Source: Branchiostoma floridae
Taxonomy: Eukaryota > Chordata > Leptocardii > Amphioxiformes > Branchiostomatidae
Assembly (NCBI RefSeq): GCF_000003815.2
Contig: NC_049979.1
Location: 8,409,954 to 8,473,953 of the forward strand
Direction of reading: 5' to 3'
DNA: 64,000 nt
Shown: piece after piece, positions 49,318-60,800 of the stretch
Numbering within the stretch: position 1 is the first letter of the stretch
Layout of the letters: each line of letters starts with the position of its first letter
Notes under the pieces: model-generated
What the model saw: the letters and a program-made list of their open reading frames with translations, nothing else
The model's database searches: none
Told to the model about the DNA's origin: nothing
Position numbers and translations under genes: made by a program

Positions 49318-52065
49318 TCATTCCCACGAGAAATGTTTCTTCAGGTGAATCTGACAGACTCGCCTCTTGAGGAACCCCCTTCCACACAACACACAGTTGT
49401 TGTCCCCATCCTGTCCCAGACAATCCTCCACCTGCTGGCTGAATGTGCTGGTGGGAGCGCGCACGAACTTGGGGTGAGATGTGCTGATATGTCGATAACA
49501 CTCCCCTTCAATATCAAAGCTTTCTGAGCAGTACTGGCACTGAGGCTTCCCTTCGGCATTAAGGAAGGGCACATTGTGTGCTTTTTGCATGTGGAAGGAA
49601 AAGGCCCAAAATGTGTTGTATGTCCTCCTTTGCCCTGCTGACTTGGCTCTATTTGGATCCTTGTTTTCTGAATGGCACAATTGACAGATGAAGTAACCAA
49701 CGGGTTTGTTGCTTTCTGGGGACAGGACTTCACTTTTTGCTACTGACTGCAAGTGTGGTTCTGCAGACTGTTGAAGTTTGTCTGGCAAACCGACCACTTT
49801 CAAGGCCTCGTGAAGATTGGTGTGGAACAACAGCTGCCCTAACGATGGAAAATACTGACCACAACCTGAGCAGGAATCTAAGACATTCTCCTGTGCATCC
49901 TGGAACTGCTGATGAAAACTTTGCAGGTGATAGAAGAAAACTATTTCATCGTTGAAGCTCTTCCCACAACAGTGGAAACCAAGTTCCTTCTCATTCTTAC
50001 TACTTTTCTTTTTTGGTAGCTGGGTCTCATCTGGAGCTTGTGTACCACCAAGGACAGTTTCAGGATCCACAGTTTCTATGTCTACCTCGTCTGTGTCCTG
50101 TTGCTTGGGTGTAGGACTTTTAACGGTATTTTTTCTGGGTCTACCCAGACGTGGCTTTGTTACAAAACTTTTACCAGCTTTTTCCAGCTTTGCTTCCATT
50201 GATACATCGCCTGGCTTGCTTTCTGTATTGCTAACTTCCGAGCCTGGATATTTCCTTTTGATCAGCCTGCCACTTTTGCTTTTGATAACTTTGCCAGCTG
50301 TTTTGATCTCGTTTGCTGTATCAGTCTCGTCCGTTGTCTTGAGCTTGTCTGCTGTTTTGATCTTGTCAGCATCATCCTCATTCGAAGCCTTGATCAAACT
50401 TTTGACAAAGGAATATCTGCCTGTATATACACCTTCCTCATTTTGAGCTTTATGCTTCTTTTTCTTCTTTCTCAACTTCTTACTTGTTATCTCTTTCACC
50501 TCTTTCTCTACAGGGACACTTTCTGGTTTAGGTTCTGAGACAGGGCTTTCATGTTTCCTTTTGAGCAGTTTTTCCTTTTTGGATTTCTCCTTCTTCTTCT
50601 TTTTCTTAAGCTTTTCTTGGCTCTGACTGGGCATTTCTTCCTTCCTCTCCGACTCATCCTTAACATCAATGGAGTCTTCCTCAGTTTTGACATCTTCATC
50701 AGCCTTACAGCTATCCATCTCTGTGGGTAGATCTTCAGGTTGCTTTCCAATCTCTAGATCTGCCAACTTCCAGCTACGCTTCCTTCTACTAGTCATCTCT
50801 TTCTTAACAAAGTGTCCCTTTAGGTGCACAAAGTACAGTCTTTCCTTTGTGAATAACCTTTGGCAGAAGACACACTTCATCTCTAGTCCCGATTCCTTTC
50901 GGCTTCTGACATTCTCAACACACTCATTGAACACATTTGTAGCTTTGCGGACATGGTACTGTTCTATGTGTTCATAGAGAGCCCTGGTATCTGGAAATTC
51001 TTCCACACATACTTGACACTGAGGGTTTCCTTGTTCATTGAGTGGTGGCACTTTGTGAACGTTCTCTAGATGCCTTGAGAATGCGCTGTACAAGTAGTAA
51101 GTTCTTGTCTTTGATGCACAATAGTAACAGTCAAAGGAGCCCTTTGGTGGCTGAACCCTCTTCTTGGAAGATTGCTTGTCAGTGAAAGACGACTTTGTGT
51201 CTTCAACTTGTCCCTCGAAGATGATGTCAAGCAAATCCTTCAGTTGAGAGTTTGAAATCTTCACAATCTGGCCATGAAGACTGTAGAGCCGTTCTTCTGA
51301 GAAGACTTGACCACATGTTTCACATGTGAAGGACTGAGGCTGGTTGCTTTCAAAGTTTGACCCAGTAACAAAACCTTCACTGTGAACCTCTTTGAGATGT
51401 GCAAAGAATAGCTCCTCTGATGAAAACTCATGCCGACAGCACATGAAGGACAGGCTCTGATTACAAGTAGCAGACTGGAATGTACTGGAAGGAGGGGACA
51501 TTTGAGTTTGTGCTTCCTGTAAAGCATTGGCTTTAGCTGCGTCAGAAGTCAGACTACCTGTATTGCAGGTGACATGCTGTTTGGAGGCAAACTGTACACT
51601 GTGAACAGTTTGACATTTGTCTCCTGTATCCAGCAATTGTGACTGTTCCTCACTATAGGAAACATCTGCTGGGGTTTGAAAGACATCTGTAGAATGAGTT
51701 GGTCCTACCATTTTTGCATGGGCTTCGGTTGTGTCGTTCTGACTGCCCTCTGCAAGAGACCAAACTGATTCTATCTTAAGAGGATATGAGTCCTGATATG
51801 ATCTGAGTCCTGAGTCCACGACAAATACTTTGCGATGGGCACCAGTCTTGTTGTCAGAAAATACTTCCCCTCTGCTGAAGTACTCGTCTCTTGTGGAGGG
51901 TGGAAGGATTCCTCCAGGAAGTGTGCCATAGAAGGGAGCTGACATAGGGATGGCAAGAAAGCTGCCTGCTGGGACAGTGATGACAGCATCTGAGCTTGCA
52001 ACATTTTCCACTTCATTACTCATCCTGTGGAGATACAGTGGTACTGCATCTGGACAGTACTCCAT
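49318..52065 (-). CDS. 915-residue C2H2-type zinc-finger protein with two homologous finger blocks
   Basis: This is one uninterrupted exon. An in-frame TAG lies 36 bp upstream of the ATG at 52065, which supports this start. Block 1 (about residues 205-420) has fingers CCRHEFSSEELFFAHLKEVH, CETCGQVFSEERLYSLH, CYYCASKTRTYYLYSAFSRH, CQVCVEEFPDTRALYEH and CVFCQRLFTKERLYFVH. Block 2 (about 697-915) repeats the same order: CCGKSFNDEIVFFYHLQSFH, CSGCGQYFPSLGQLLFH, a CQLC finger with a long insert, CQYCSESFDIEGECYRH and CVLCGRGFLKRRVCQIH. Between them lies a Lys/Glu/Ser-rich linker with basic tracts (LKKKKKKEKSKKEKLLKRKH) that are likely nuclear localisation signals and an AT-hook-like RLGRPRK. A nuclear nucleic-acid-binding role is inferred. 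I do not recognise an orthologue. Confidence 0.85.
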   Translation of the reverse strand: MEYCPDAVPLYLHRMSNEVENVASSDAVITVPAGSFLAIPMSAPFYGTLPGGILPPSTRDEYFSRGEVFSDNKTGAHRKVFVVDSGLRSYQDSYPLKIESVWSLAEGSQNDTTEAHAKMVGPTHSTDVFQTPADVSYSEEQSQLLDTGDKCQTVHSVQFASKQHVTCNTGSLTSDAAKANALQEAQTQMSPPSSTFQSATCNQSLSFMCCRHEFSSEELFFAHLKEVHSEGFVTGSNFESNQPQSFTCETCGQVFSEERLYSLHGQIVKISNSQLKDLLDIIFEGQVEDTKSSFTDKQSSKKRVQPPKGSFDCYYCASKTRTYYLYSAFSRHLENVHKVPPLNEQGNPQCQVCVEEFPDTRALYEHIEQYHVRKATNVFNECVENVRSRKESGLEMKCVFCQRLFTKERLYFVHLKGHFVKKEMTSRRKRSWKLADLEIGKQPEDLPTEMDSCKADEDVKTEEDSIDVKDESERKEEMPSQSQEKLKKKKKKEKSKKEKLLKRKHESPVSEPKPESVPVEKEVKEITSKKLRKKKKKHKAQNEEGVYTGRYSFVKSLIKASNEDDADKIKTADKLKTTDETDTANEIKTAGKVIKSKSGRLIKRKYPGSEVSNTESKPGDVSMEAKLEKAGKSFVTKPRLGRPRKNTVKSPTPKQQDTDEVDIETVDPETVLGGTQAPDETQLPKKKSSKNEKELGFHCCGKSFNDEIVFFYHLQSFHQQFQDAQENVLDSCSGCGQYFPSLGQLLFHTNLHEALKVVGLPDKLQQSAEPHLQSVAKSEVLSPESNKPVGYFICQLCHSENKDPNRAKSAGQRRTYNTFWAFSFHMQKAHNVPFLNAEGKPQCQYCSESFDIEGECYRHISTSHPKFVRAPTSTFSQQVEDCLGQDGDNNCVLCGRGFLKRRVCQIHLKKHFSWE

Positions 52066-52341
52066 CGTAGTGGTCTGTACAGTCTGTGGAAGTACAGTCT
52101 ACTTGCTCCCTGGCTGTTTCTTTTATGACTGACAAAAATCCTTAATAGTCTCTAGGCAAAGACATTTACCTTTGCAACAAGGAACCACACACCATACCGT
52201 ATTTTAACAAACTGCTACATATACACAGTAATGTGACTTCAAGATCTTCATACAGGAAAGCTATTTACTGAGTGCAAAAACAAATGCAAGACTATGCAGG
52301 AAAAACTCAGTAACTATGAAACAGGCTATAATTGTCCAAAG

Positions 52342-52877
52342 TTAACGAGATGGGTTCTCAGTGTTGTTGGTGGAGGGGTTCTCATGTAAAAGTTGCAGGG
52401 CCAGGTCTGTCCACTTCTGCTCCTGTTCCTTCAGGGATTCAGTAGGGCCACCATTGTCCTGTCAGGTGGAATAAAACAATCTTACTGTTACTGTCTTACT
52501 CTTTACTGTAAGACTTGATTTCTTGTAGTATTCACAATGGCAGAAACAAAATTGCTTTTGAAATTACTGATTCTTACATCTTTTATCCAAGTACAGCCCT
52601 TGCAGTTGTAGATAACGTTACATGTAGAAGACAACAGATGAAGATTTTCAAAAAGGCTTCTGCCTGCAGTATGAAAATAGGTCACAAACATTTTACACAG
52701 TAACTTGAAGGTGAGTGACAAATATCATAGGTGATTCAGTAACCACACCTGTTCCTGTTCTGGGTCCGGTAACTCCATCTGGGGAACATCGATGTCGTCC
52801 ATGGGCAGCTGGTCATCTCGCCAGTCCTGGTCAACTATGTCCAGCAGCCGGCCATCACGCGGCACCTCACTGTCCAT
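52342..52877 (-). CDS. ANAPC13: anaphase-promoting complex subunit 13
   Basis: Coding exons are 52749-52877 and 52342-52458, giving 81 residues (human 74). Exon 1 encodes MDSEVPRDGRLLDIVDQDWR, nearly the human N-terminus, followed by LPMDDIDVPQMELPDPEQEQ. Exon 2 encodes DNGGPTESLKEQEQKWTDLA and LQLLHEN, then a short lineage-specific tail. The junction CAG|gtgtgg to cag|GACAAT is phase 0. The ATG follows an acceptor (tctgtag|TCATGG), so at least one non-coding exon lies upstream. AACGCCCAGAGAAAG|gtgaga near 53638 fits its donor. ANAPC13 is a small scaffold subunit that stabilises the TPR arm of the APC/C ubiquitin ligase, which drives mitotic exit. The zinc-finger gene starts about 280 bp downstream on the same strand. 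Confidence 0.95.
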
Positions 52878-53507
52878 GACTACAGAGAACAGGCAGGTTA
52901 ACAACATTAGGATGTCAGTTTTAACAGCTAATGCACTGATGTTGTGTTTGGTGACTTTTATTTCAAGGTTAACGGCAATGGACACTTTTATTAAGCATGT
53001 ACAACACTTATTGATTTATCAACAAGCAGACATTTGTTATCAGTAGGTGTATCGTTTATGGCTGTTTTAACAGACAGGGGGGCATTGAAATGGGTAAGAT
53101 TAAGCTTGCATTGGATTAAGATTCACTGTTGATATATGTGCAGGTGAAAGCTGGTTATTTATTGAATCCAGGGTACATATAACAATAGACCAAATTCAAA
53201 CTGTGCCTTCTGTTTTTTAAATCACTAGTCTTCTAGTAAATAGGGCTGCATTCTGACTCTCTGTGATCTTGAGACAAACAGTCTACACCATCTTTGGGTA
53301 CGTCACAGGTAGGTTGTATCATCATAGTAAAAATGGGTGTTTTACAAAACTTGAAAAAGAAGAACCGTCTTGGTACAAAAAAATTATGTTACGTAATTTT
53401 TGTATAATTTTGTGTCACTTATGCGTTTTCAACCGAAGGTTCGAACGATAACAAGATGCCGGTGATCGTGGTAAAAGCCTTTAGTTTTCTGACGAATGTA
53501 ATAAACT

Positions 53508-53529
53508 AAGGACGTTATGTAACGTCCTT
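53508..53529. repeat. short palindrome AAGGACGTTA-TG-TAACGTCCTT
   Basis: Ten-base perfect arms are separated by two bases. The arm AAGGACGTTA is the same as that in the 54-bp palindrome at 40223-40276, and TAACGTCCTTG also occurs singly at about 60743. It lies in the ANAPC13 5' intron. Confidence 0.7.
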
Positions 53530-53639
53530 GAATAAACGAAATTTACAATTTTTTTCTCGGTAAAAAAATGACTGTTTTCATGGGATACGAGATGGACTAC
53601 AAATCACTGTGTTAAAATGAACAAAACATCTTTCTCACC

Positions 53640-54010
53640 TTTCTCTGGGCGTTGATCACAACCTTGGGCTTGTCCTCCGTGTCTCTATGCTCATGCAAGA
53701 TGTTCAAAATTATGATTTCATATGAATTCAACGTCGATATCACCGGATTTGGTCTTCTTCCCTCCCTCCAGTCGTGACGTTTGTAGACTTTGTTAGTGTC
53801 AAAGGTCAAAGTTTGATAAATGGCGGGAACAGAAAAAAATATAGTCATAATCAATAGTAATTGCTCCGATGTCCTTTATCAAGAATATTTTCATTTGATC
53901 AATCCATAAGGAAGACATGTAATCATGTTAATCGTTAAGTAATTAGTTTTTTATCAGTGTTTCTGACGAAAAGTCAAAGGTCAAAGGTTAGTCAAACATG
54001 GTAGAGGTGA
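53640..54010. promoter_or_regulatory. probable bidirectional promoter of ANAPC13 and the dioxygenase gene
   Basis: The ANAPC13 5' UTR exon probably ends at 53639 on the minus strand. A plus-strand donor, GGTAGAG|gtgagc, lies at about 54005. Between them are two DR1-like pairs, GTCAAAGGTCAAAG (about 53798-53811) and AGGTCAAAGGTTA (53978-53990). No TATA box was seen. The element type is direct observation; promoter function is inferred. Confidence 0.4.
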
Positions 54011-54179
54011 GCAGGATAGCAGCGGGAGAAAACATTGCATTTTGACTAAAATAAGCTGACGAGGACTGTAAAGTACATGTTTATACTTTCTGGTAACTTA
54101 CTTTAGATATTATTACTACGTTTTTAGCTATGCAATAACGTAATATCTATTTAATTCTCCATTATAGAAATGTAACTCA

Positions 54180-54490
54180 GGGTACCGGTTGGACAAGTTT
54201 TCAAAATTTTGTCCTATCGGGCAAGTACACAAAAAATCCACTTGCCCGAACCAACTTTTCACTTGCCCGGAATTCAAATGACATTTTTTTCTGTGTATTT
54301 TCACTTCCAACAATGGAATTCTTTTATCATTGACTCTATTTTTCTGTGTTTACCAATGCTTGGCACCATGACTGTGAAAAGTTACAGTGTATCAAAATCA
54401 CACCCATGGAAAAATCTTACTTGCCCGATCGGTCAAGTGGGGTTGGACATACACTTGCCCGGGACAATAGAGCTAGTGGGCTCTTAAAGC
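54180..54490. repeat. repeat unit with a cluster of CACTTGCCCG motifs
   Basis: CACTTGCCCG or its complement CGGGCAAGT occurs near 54198, 54239, 54258, 54419 and 54450, flanked by GGTTGGACA phrases at both ends. The arrangement looks like a dispersed element with short internal repeats. I found no coding frame. Confidence 0.45.
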
Positions 54491-54818
54491 AGTGACATAG
54501 GCTTGGGGCCCTCCTATTACACTAACAACTTTCTTCAGAATTACAGAGGCGAAGTGTGATGTCACAGAACATGTGAGGGTTTCTTGGTGATTTATTACAT
54601 GTTCTTAGCGTGAGTTGTGCTGTGCCCGGGTTGTTGTCGTCTTAGCTTGAATGTAAAGCAACCGGTATTTCAGCATACCGGTAACACACCCTGTCCTGGC
54701 CCTGGGTGTAGCATTGTTATCCAGATCCAGTCACAATTACATTCACCAAGGTGGAAGGAACCTCTGTGGTGTAGATGTAACTTTACCTTTGCTTATTCTA
54801 TTTGCTTATGTAGATACT

Positions 54819-57800
54819 ATGGCATTGATAGCAGCGGTGAGGAGAACATGTTATGCAGTGCTGGAGGGAAGGCTTCCAAGGCTGACAAGATTGGATGGAA
54901 ACGTTAACATTAGGACTAGGGCATTGTCCATTCTTGCACCAGCAGCTTCCAATGTTGGTCATGGTAAGTTCAGGAATTATGGCTGTTTAAGTTGTTAATA
55001 TTGTATAAACTATGATATGGTCTTAATTTTCATAGGATGTGAAAAGGGTCTTAATTATTTATCAGTCATGTATCACAGCTTACAAAAATCGTACTTAGAA
55101 TCACTAGGAGATGTAGATGATCCTATTCACCTTGATCTGTACTTAGCTTGTTAGAAAGCAAAAACATACAATAAAGGTCTTCTTTATTCAGTCATTCATT
55201 AAATTATATTTACCACTCTAAGACAGATTCACATTGGAAGAAATACTTGAGGGACAATTCTGTATCTTAAGGCAGTCTTCATACATTCCCTCTCATACTC
55301 TTGTTCTGGTTCTTTGGATGTATTTATAGCTGGAAAGAGAACAAGTTCATCCTCAAAAAGGTGGCAGCAAACAAGAGGCTTCCTGTGCTCTGCTACACAT
55401 GGCAGTGTAAGTTCTTCAAGTTCAGATTTTTCTAGGTTATACCTTGCTGCTTTATTGCTAGTGGTGTTGATACTGCCACAGGTCAGCTTTTGTCCTATAC
55501 CAACATGTATGTGGCAACCTTGTCATTTTATAGATCTTTTCAAGGAAGATCAGTTTGGTAGGAGGGAAAACTGTTTCAAGAAATATTATTAACACCTGGC
55601 CCTTTTGAACTACTGGCTTTCCAGTCAGACATGTGGGTATTGTTGAATCATGAAAGCCTGCTTGTTCAAAATGTGAAGAACAAGTTCTTATGTAGCATTA
55701 TTGACCTTCAATTTCCAACATGACACAGTTTACTGCTATCTTAAAAAGTATTCTCCCAACAATAACAAGTTCTTGAGAATTTATGACAAAAGTTATGGTG
55801 GGGATACATGTAGGTCTTTGTTCCAGGCACCTATGCAAACAATAGGTTACCACAGTTTGTTCTTAAATCGACCATAGGTAGGGCTTATAAGTAACTAACC
55901 CATATACGTGAGCAGTGTACTTTTTCTGCTTCCAGAAGCTGGAGGCCTGGGAGGTGCTGAGAGAGCGGCTGCAGGTGTCTGTGCTGGCAGGTGGCAGGCA
56001 GGTGCAGGTGCAGTGGGACGACTCACTGGAAAGTAACACCAGGTACTGTATTGTATTGTACTGTATTGAATCAAGATGTGCCAAGTACTGTTTTCCTGTG
56101 GCCTTGACCTGTATTTCAAAAGGATGTTGAATGCTTCTGACCATTACCAACTCCTGCTGTGGTTTATCAGGCCCAACCCTACCCAAATACATTTATGTAC
56201 CTACCGGGTAGATCAGATTCCAACCTTAGGCCACACCAATTTAATTTCTTGGTTCACGGATTTTTTCATAAAATATATGGAGCGAGAGGGCGAAATAAAA
56301 ATAAAAACAAAAATTGTAAAATGGTTGGGGTCAAGGTAACGGCTAATCCAAAATATGAAGAAAAAACGTTTTCAGCTTGAAAAAAGTACAAAAACACTAT
56401 TATAGTACAGTAACAGCACCTGTACCCACACTTTAAGGAGCTTATAATATAAAGGCCAATTTGCTACACCAGAAAGTTGGTGAATGGTTTCATTAATGGT
56501 GAAAACTTGCTGAGTGGTAATTTTTATTTTTATTTTTTTCACCAAAAAATAGGAGCGAGCGAATCCGTGAACCAAGGAATTAAATTGTTGTGGCCTTATC
56601 CAAAACAATTTTCAATGGTGTTGGTCTGAGTTGACTGGTCCAAGTTGGTATTGGTCGGAATCATTCTAATCCTTTTGAAATGCTTATAACTTGTTCTTTG
56701 TAGGAATCACAACAAAGTAGAATGTGAAGCATCATTTAGTGCATGTAGGAACACTTGTAGGACTTAGTGGACTACTTTAAAGCTACCTTCATGCTTACAT
56801 AAAACATTGTTTGTCAATAAAATAGCTGGGCACAAAATGACTCTATAGGTTTGACCCATGTAGGCCAAAGAATTGTTTTGAAGTAGAGTACTATGTCCTG
56901 TGCAGGTACAGTAGCACATGGCTGAGGTACCACTGCCACTGTCTCCAGTGTAAACAGGCCCACAGTGGACAGCGCCTGCTCAACCCACTGTCTCTCCCAG
57001 CCGCCCAGGAGGTCAGCAAGGCGTGGGTAGATGGTGAGGACTTGGTCTACTCTGAAATCTTTGTTGTTTACAAGTAATGATAACAACATAGGCACCAGTG
57101 CTATACTTATGGGGATGGGTACCTTTTCATTTTCTTGGCAAAAACTAGGCTACAGCCAATTTGGTAATGCGCTACTTTATTTTTGTTGATTTGATTTTAA
57201 AAATTTACCTGGAGTACAGCCTTGTTGTGCTTTTATGTTGCTTCCCAAAGGTACGCTTACTCCAGGCATACTCCTTGAATGTACCTCGAAGTGTGTGCTA
57301 TTAAAGGCTATGTGCAAATATATTGGTCTCCAGATCAACACAATTATTTTCACATACAAGTTGTAAAAATATTATGTTGTAATGTACATAAATGTTAGCT
57401 CCTAACTGAAATTCACAATTCTTCCACTTTTTGTGCCTGCTTCCCAGACGAGGACCGTGCCCTGCATCTGGTTTTCACAGGGGAGCCAGAACATGTAACA
57501 GTGCTGCCATTGGGCTGGCTGTGGGAGACTCTTACTCAGAACTTGGGAATAGTCACGCTAATGCAGCAGAAAAGAGGAGGCATTAGTACATCAGGTGTGT
57601 GTATGTGTGGGGAGGCTGTCTGTTTTGTGCAGGATTTAAACAGTTTTGAATGAATCTTAGACTAATGTTTTCCTTACCTAGTTACAATTCTATACTATGG
57701 CAGTTTTGTGCACTTGTATGTTGGGTTGGAAAGTTTTTCATAATTGTTTACAATTGTATAGTATTTATCTTTGAAATTTGCCTTTGTATTACATGAACAT

Positions 57801-60800
57801 TTACTTGACCAAGTTATAATTAAAACAACCTTCTTTCTTCTTCAGCCATATTTCATATCTCTGCATTTTTCTACCACAGAATGGGTTTCCTGAAATTTCC
57901 TACAAAAAGTTGCTGAGTGGCAACAAGTCTGTTTTACTCAGGTACTGTCTGGTGCTGCAGTGTTAACATATGGTCTGTCACTTTGACAACCAGGCATTTT
58001 GAGTTAGCTATTCAATCGACATTGAATAAATGAAGGGTAAATAATCAAATGGTTCATTTGCTTAAAACCTTGCAGCGTTGTGGCTGAGATGAATTTTACT
58101 TTATATGTTTGAAATTACAGAACTTACATACAAATACAATTCCAGTTTTCGCGAAAACTAAGATATGCCATTATTGTCTTGTATAGGACTGTTTAGCCAC
58201 AGTCAATGTTGTAGGGCTGATATCAATTAGGATTTTACCATGGTCAATATTGACTAAAGGAGCCCATACATATTCATGTTTTAACATATGTGGTTGAATT
58301 GTGGTTGCACTAGCAGGAGCATAATTTGATAAATTTATCTAATGCTGGCATCAAAATATTGAGGTAGATTAAAACCTGGTCCATCAGTTTGACCTAGGTG
58401 ACATTAGACCCTGAGAAATTAATGGTGTATTTTTTTTATCACTGCTCTAGGTGGATGCAGGACATCAGTGACTATGGAGTCTCACTGGTCACAGATGTAC
58501 CAACTGAACTAGGAAATGTGGCAAAGGTGACTACAAAACATTTTTGATTTCTTATCTCACTAAGAGTTTCTCTCAAATCTTAAAAAAAAACACTTGATTT
58601 TTATGTTTGTTGACTTTTTCTTTTTAGGGCATTCCTACTGAATACATTTTTGTACAAACAGAAAAGTGTTGGCTTTGATCAAGGAGCTTTTATCATTATG
58701 TTTTGTTCTCAGGTTGGAGAGCTCATTGCCCCAGTACAGCAATCTATTTATGGAAATGTGAGTTGTTCTTACTGTTTCTGACATCTTGTAGTCAATTACA
58801 GACTGAATATCTTTTCATGTTAACTTGGTTAATTTAGTTTAGGAATGGTTTGGCAACACTATTATTTTATTTGCGTGAATTATTGAGTGATTGAAGTATA
58901 TATTTTGCTAGCCCTCTTACAAAGGAGAAGATGATTGACAAGGAATTGACTAGGCAATGGGTGGGAAAATTTTCACTTCATATACAGTGTATTTTAACAT
59001 AGCTAATAAATTGGGACAGAATGTTGTCATATCTCCATGTTTATAAAGTAGGCATATAACACACAATACAATGTTTACTCAAGCAACTGAATAAATAAGT
59101 TACTTGAGTAACTTTTGAAGTCAAAGTATAAGGTGTAAATGTGACTTAATTCTTTTCTTATCCCCAGGTGTTTGATGTAGTGTCTACTGAGAAGCCCATC
59201 AATGCTGCATACTCTAACGTTGGGCTGGACTTCCACATGGACCTGATGTACTACGAGTCTCCACCTGGTCTGCAGCTTCTCCACTGTGTCAGGTACTGTG
59301 AAGTCTCAAACATTCATGGTGGTTTCATTTTCACTTTTCACTTTTTTGTGATGCAAAGTCATGACATTGTGTTTTGTATCACTGCTGTACTACAGAATTG
59401 TTGCAAATGCAAACTGAAAACACTGCAAAAACTCCTTCCCCTCCTAACAAAAAATTTGTTTCCTGTGAAAATAAGTTGATTTACACTAGTTTCCTGCAGA
59501 GCTCAGACAAACGTCATTTTACCATGGACATTTTGTTAAGTTTTGGAATAGCACTGATATTTTAGTACATCAGAATTTTAAAAAATGCAGTGTAACAATT
59601 GGGTGTCTATTCTTACCAAAAAAAACTCAGCAGTTTATCATATACAAGTGTACTTTCAATACAAGTGAAATCATAGACAGAAATTACCAGTTGTTTCTAC
59701 CAAAGTGTTTCTACCCTAGCAACTTTCAAAGGCACTACAGAGTACTAGGTGAATCTTTGAGGCTATGAACAATAGTAATGACATTTAACTCCCATTATGA
59801 CATCATTTTTCTAAATGAGCCAGTATTCTCAGCCCTTCCCGAAAAAACATACAAATTGTCTCTCTCTACAATAGTGTACTCAGCCTCTGATAATGACAGC
59901 TTGTGCTCACCCTAACAACTTTCAAGAGCACAACAGGGCAAGTAAATCTGTATGCTGGAGGCTATGACAAACAATAGGAATAATGCTTACTCCCACAATA
60001 TCTTTTTTCTCTATCTATGAGCCAGTTTTCTCAGACCTTCCTGCCCCCCACCCTGCAGGTTTGATCCGGAGGTGCAGGGAGGAGAGAGTGTCCTGCTGGA
60101 TGTGTTCCCAGTAGTGGAACATCTCAGAGTACATCATCCCGAGGACTTCAACACACTGGTCAGAGTGCCGGTAACCTTCCAGAAATTTCACTTTGACAGG
60201 TAACCACAGTTGATTGTCACGGAAATTGTCACTGCACAATGTAACATGCAATAGTCATGGTATGCTTGGGTATTTTTGTATGTCTGATACTTTTAAATCT
60301 TTCTTTAGTTTTAGAGAGGATGTGCTCAACCTCAAAGAAGTCCCTTACTACAGCTAACAGCCTGAACAAAGATCAATACATGTGGTAGCTGAAGCTAATG
60401 TGAGCAGTACTAGTATTAGGGACATTTTTACACAACTTGAAATGTCTAACTGTAACCTTTTCTAGAGAATACCCAGTTTGCATGAGGTACCAAAGACCAC
60501 ACATAGTCCTCAACCCAGACAAGGAGGTATGTGATCTGTCTGATATTCTTACAAATATATTCTCTCTCTTTTGTGCTTCAAATTCTTTCTCTGGCTCCAG
60601 GAAAGTAGGAAAAGTAGAAACCTGGTTATATGACATTATTCACATTTACTCAATCATTTTCTGGGGTACAAATCTGTTACCATCACTTAAGTGACAGCAA
60701 GAATCAGATGTCTGAGACAATGTAGCAAACATTTTTCTCCTATAACGTCCTTGGTGGAACAGTTTGCAATATTGACCCAATATTATGTTTGTCCTGAAAC

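Noticed and set aside
49952-50446. 164-codon plus-strand frame with hydrophobic Ser/Leu tracts
   Set aside because: It is antisense to the Lys/Ser-rich linker of the zinc-finger protein.
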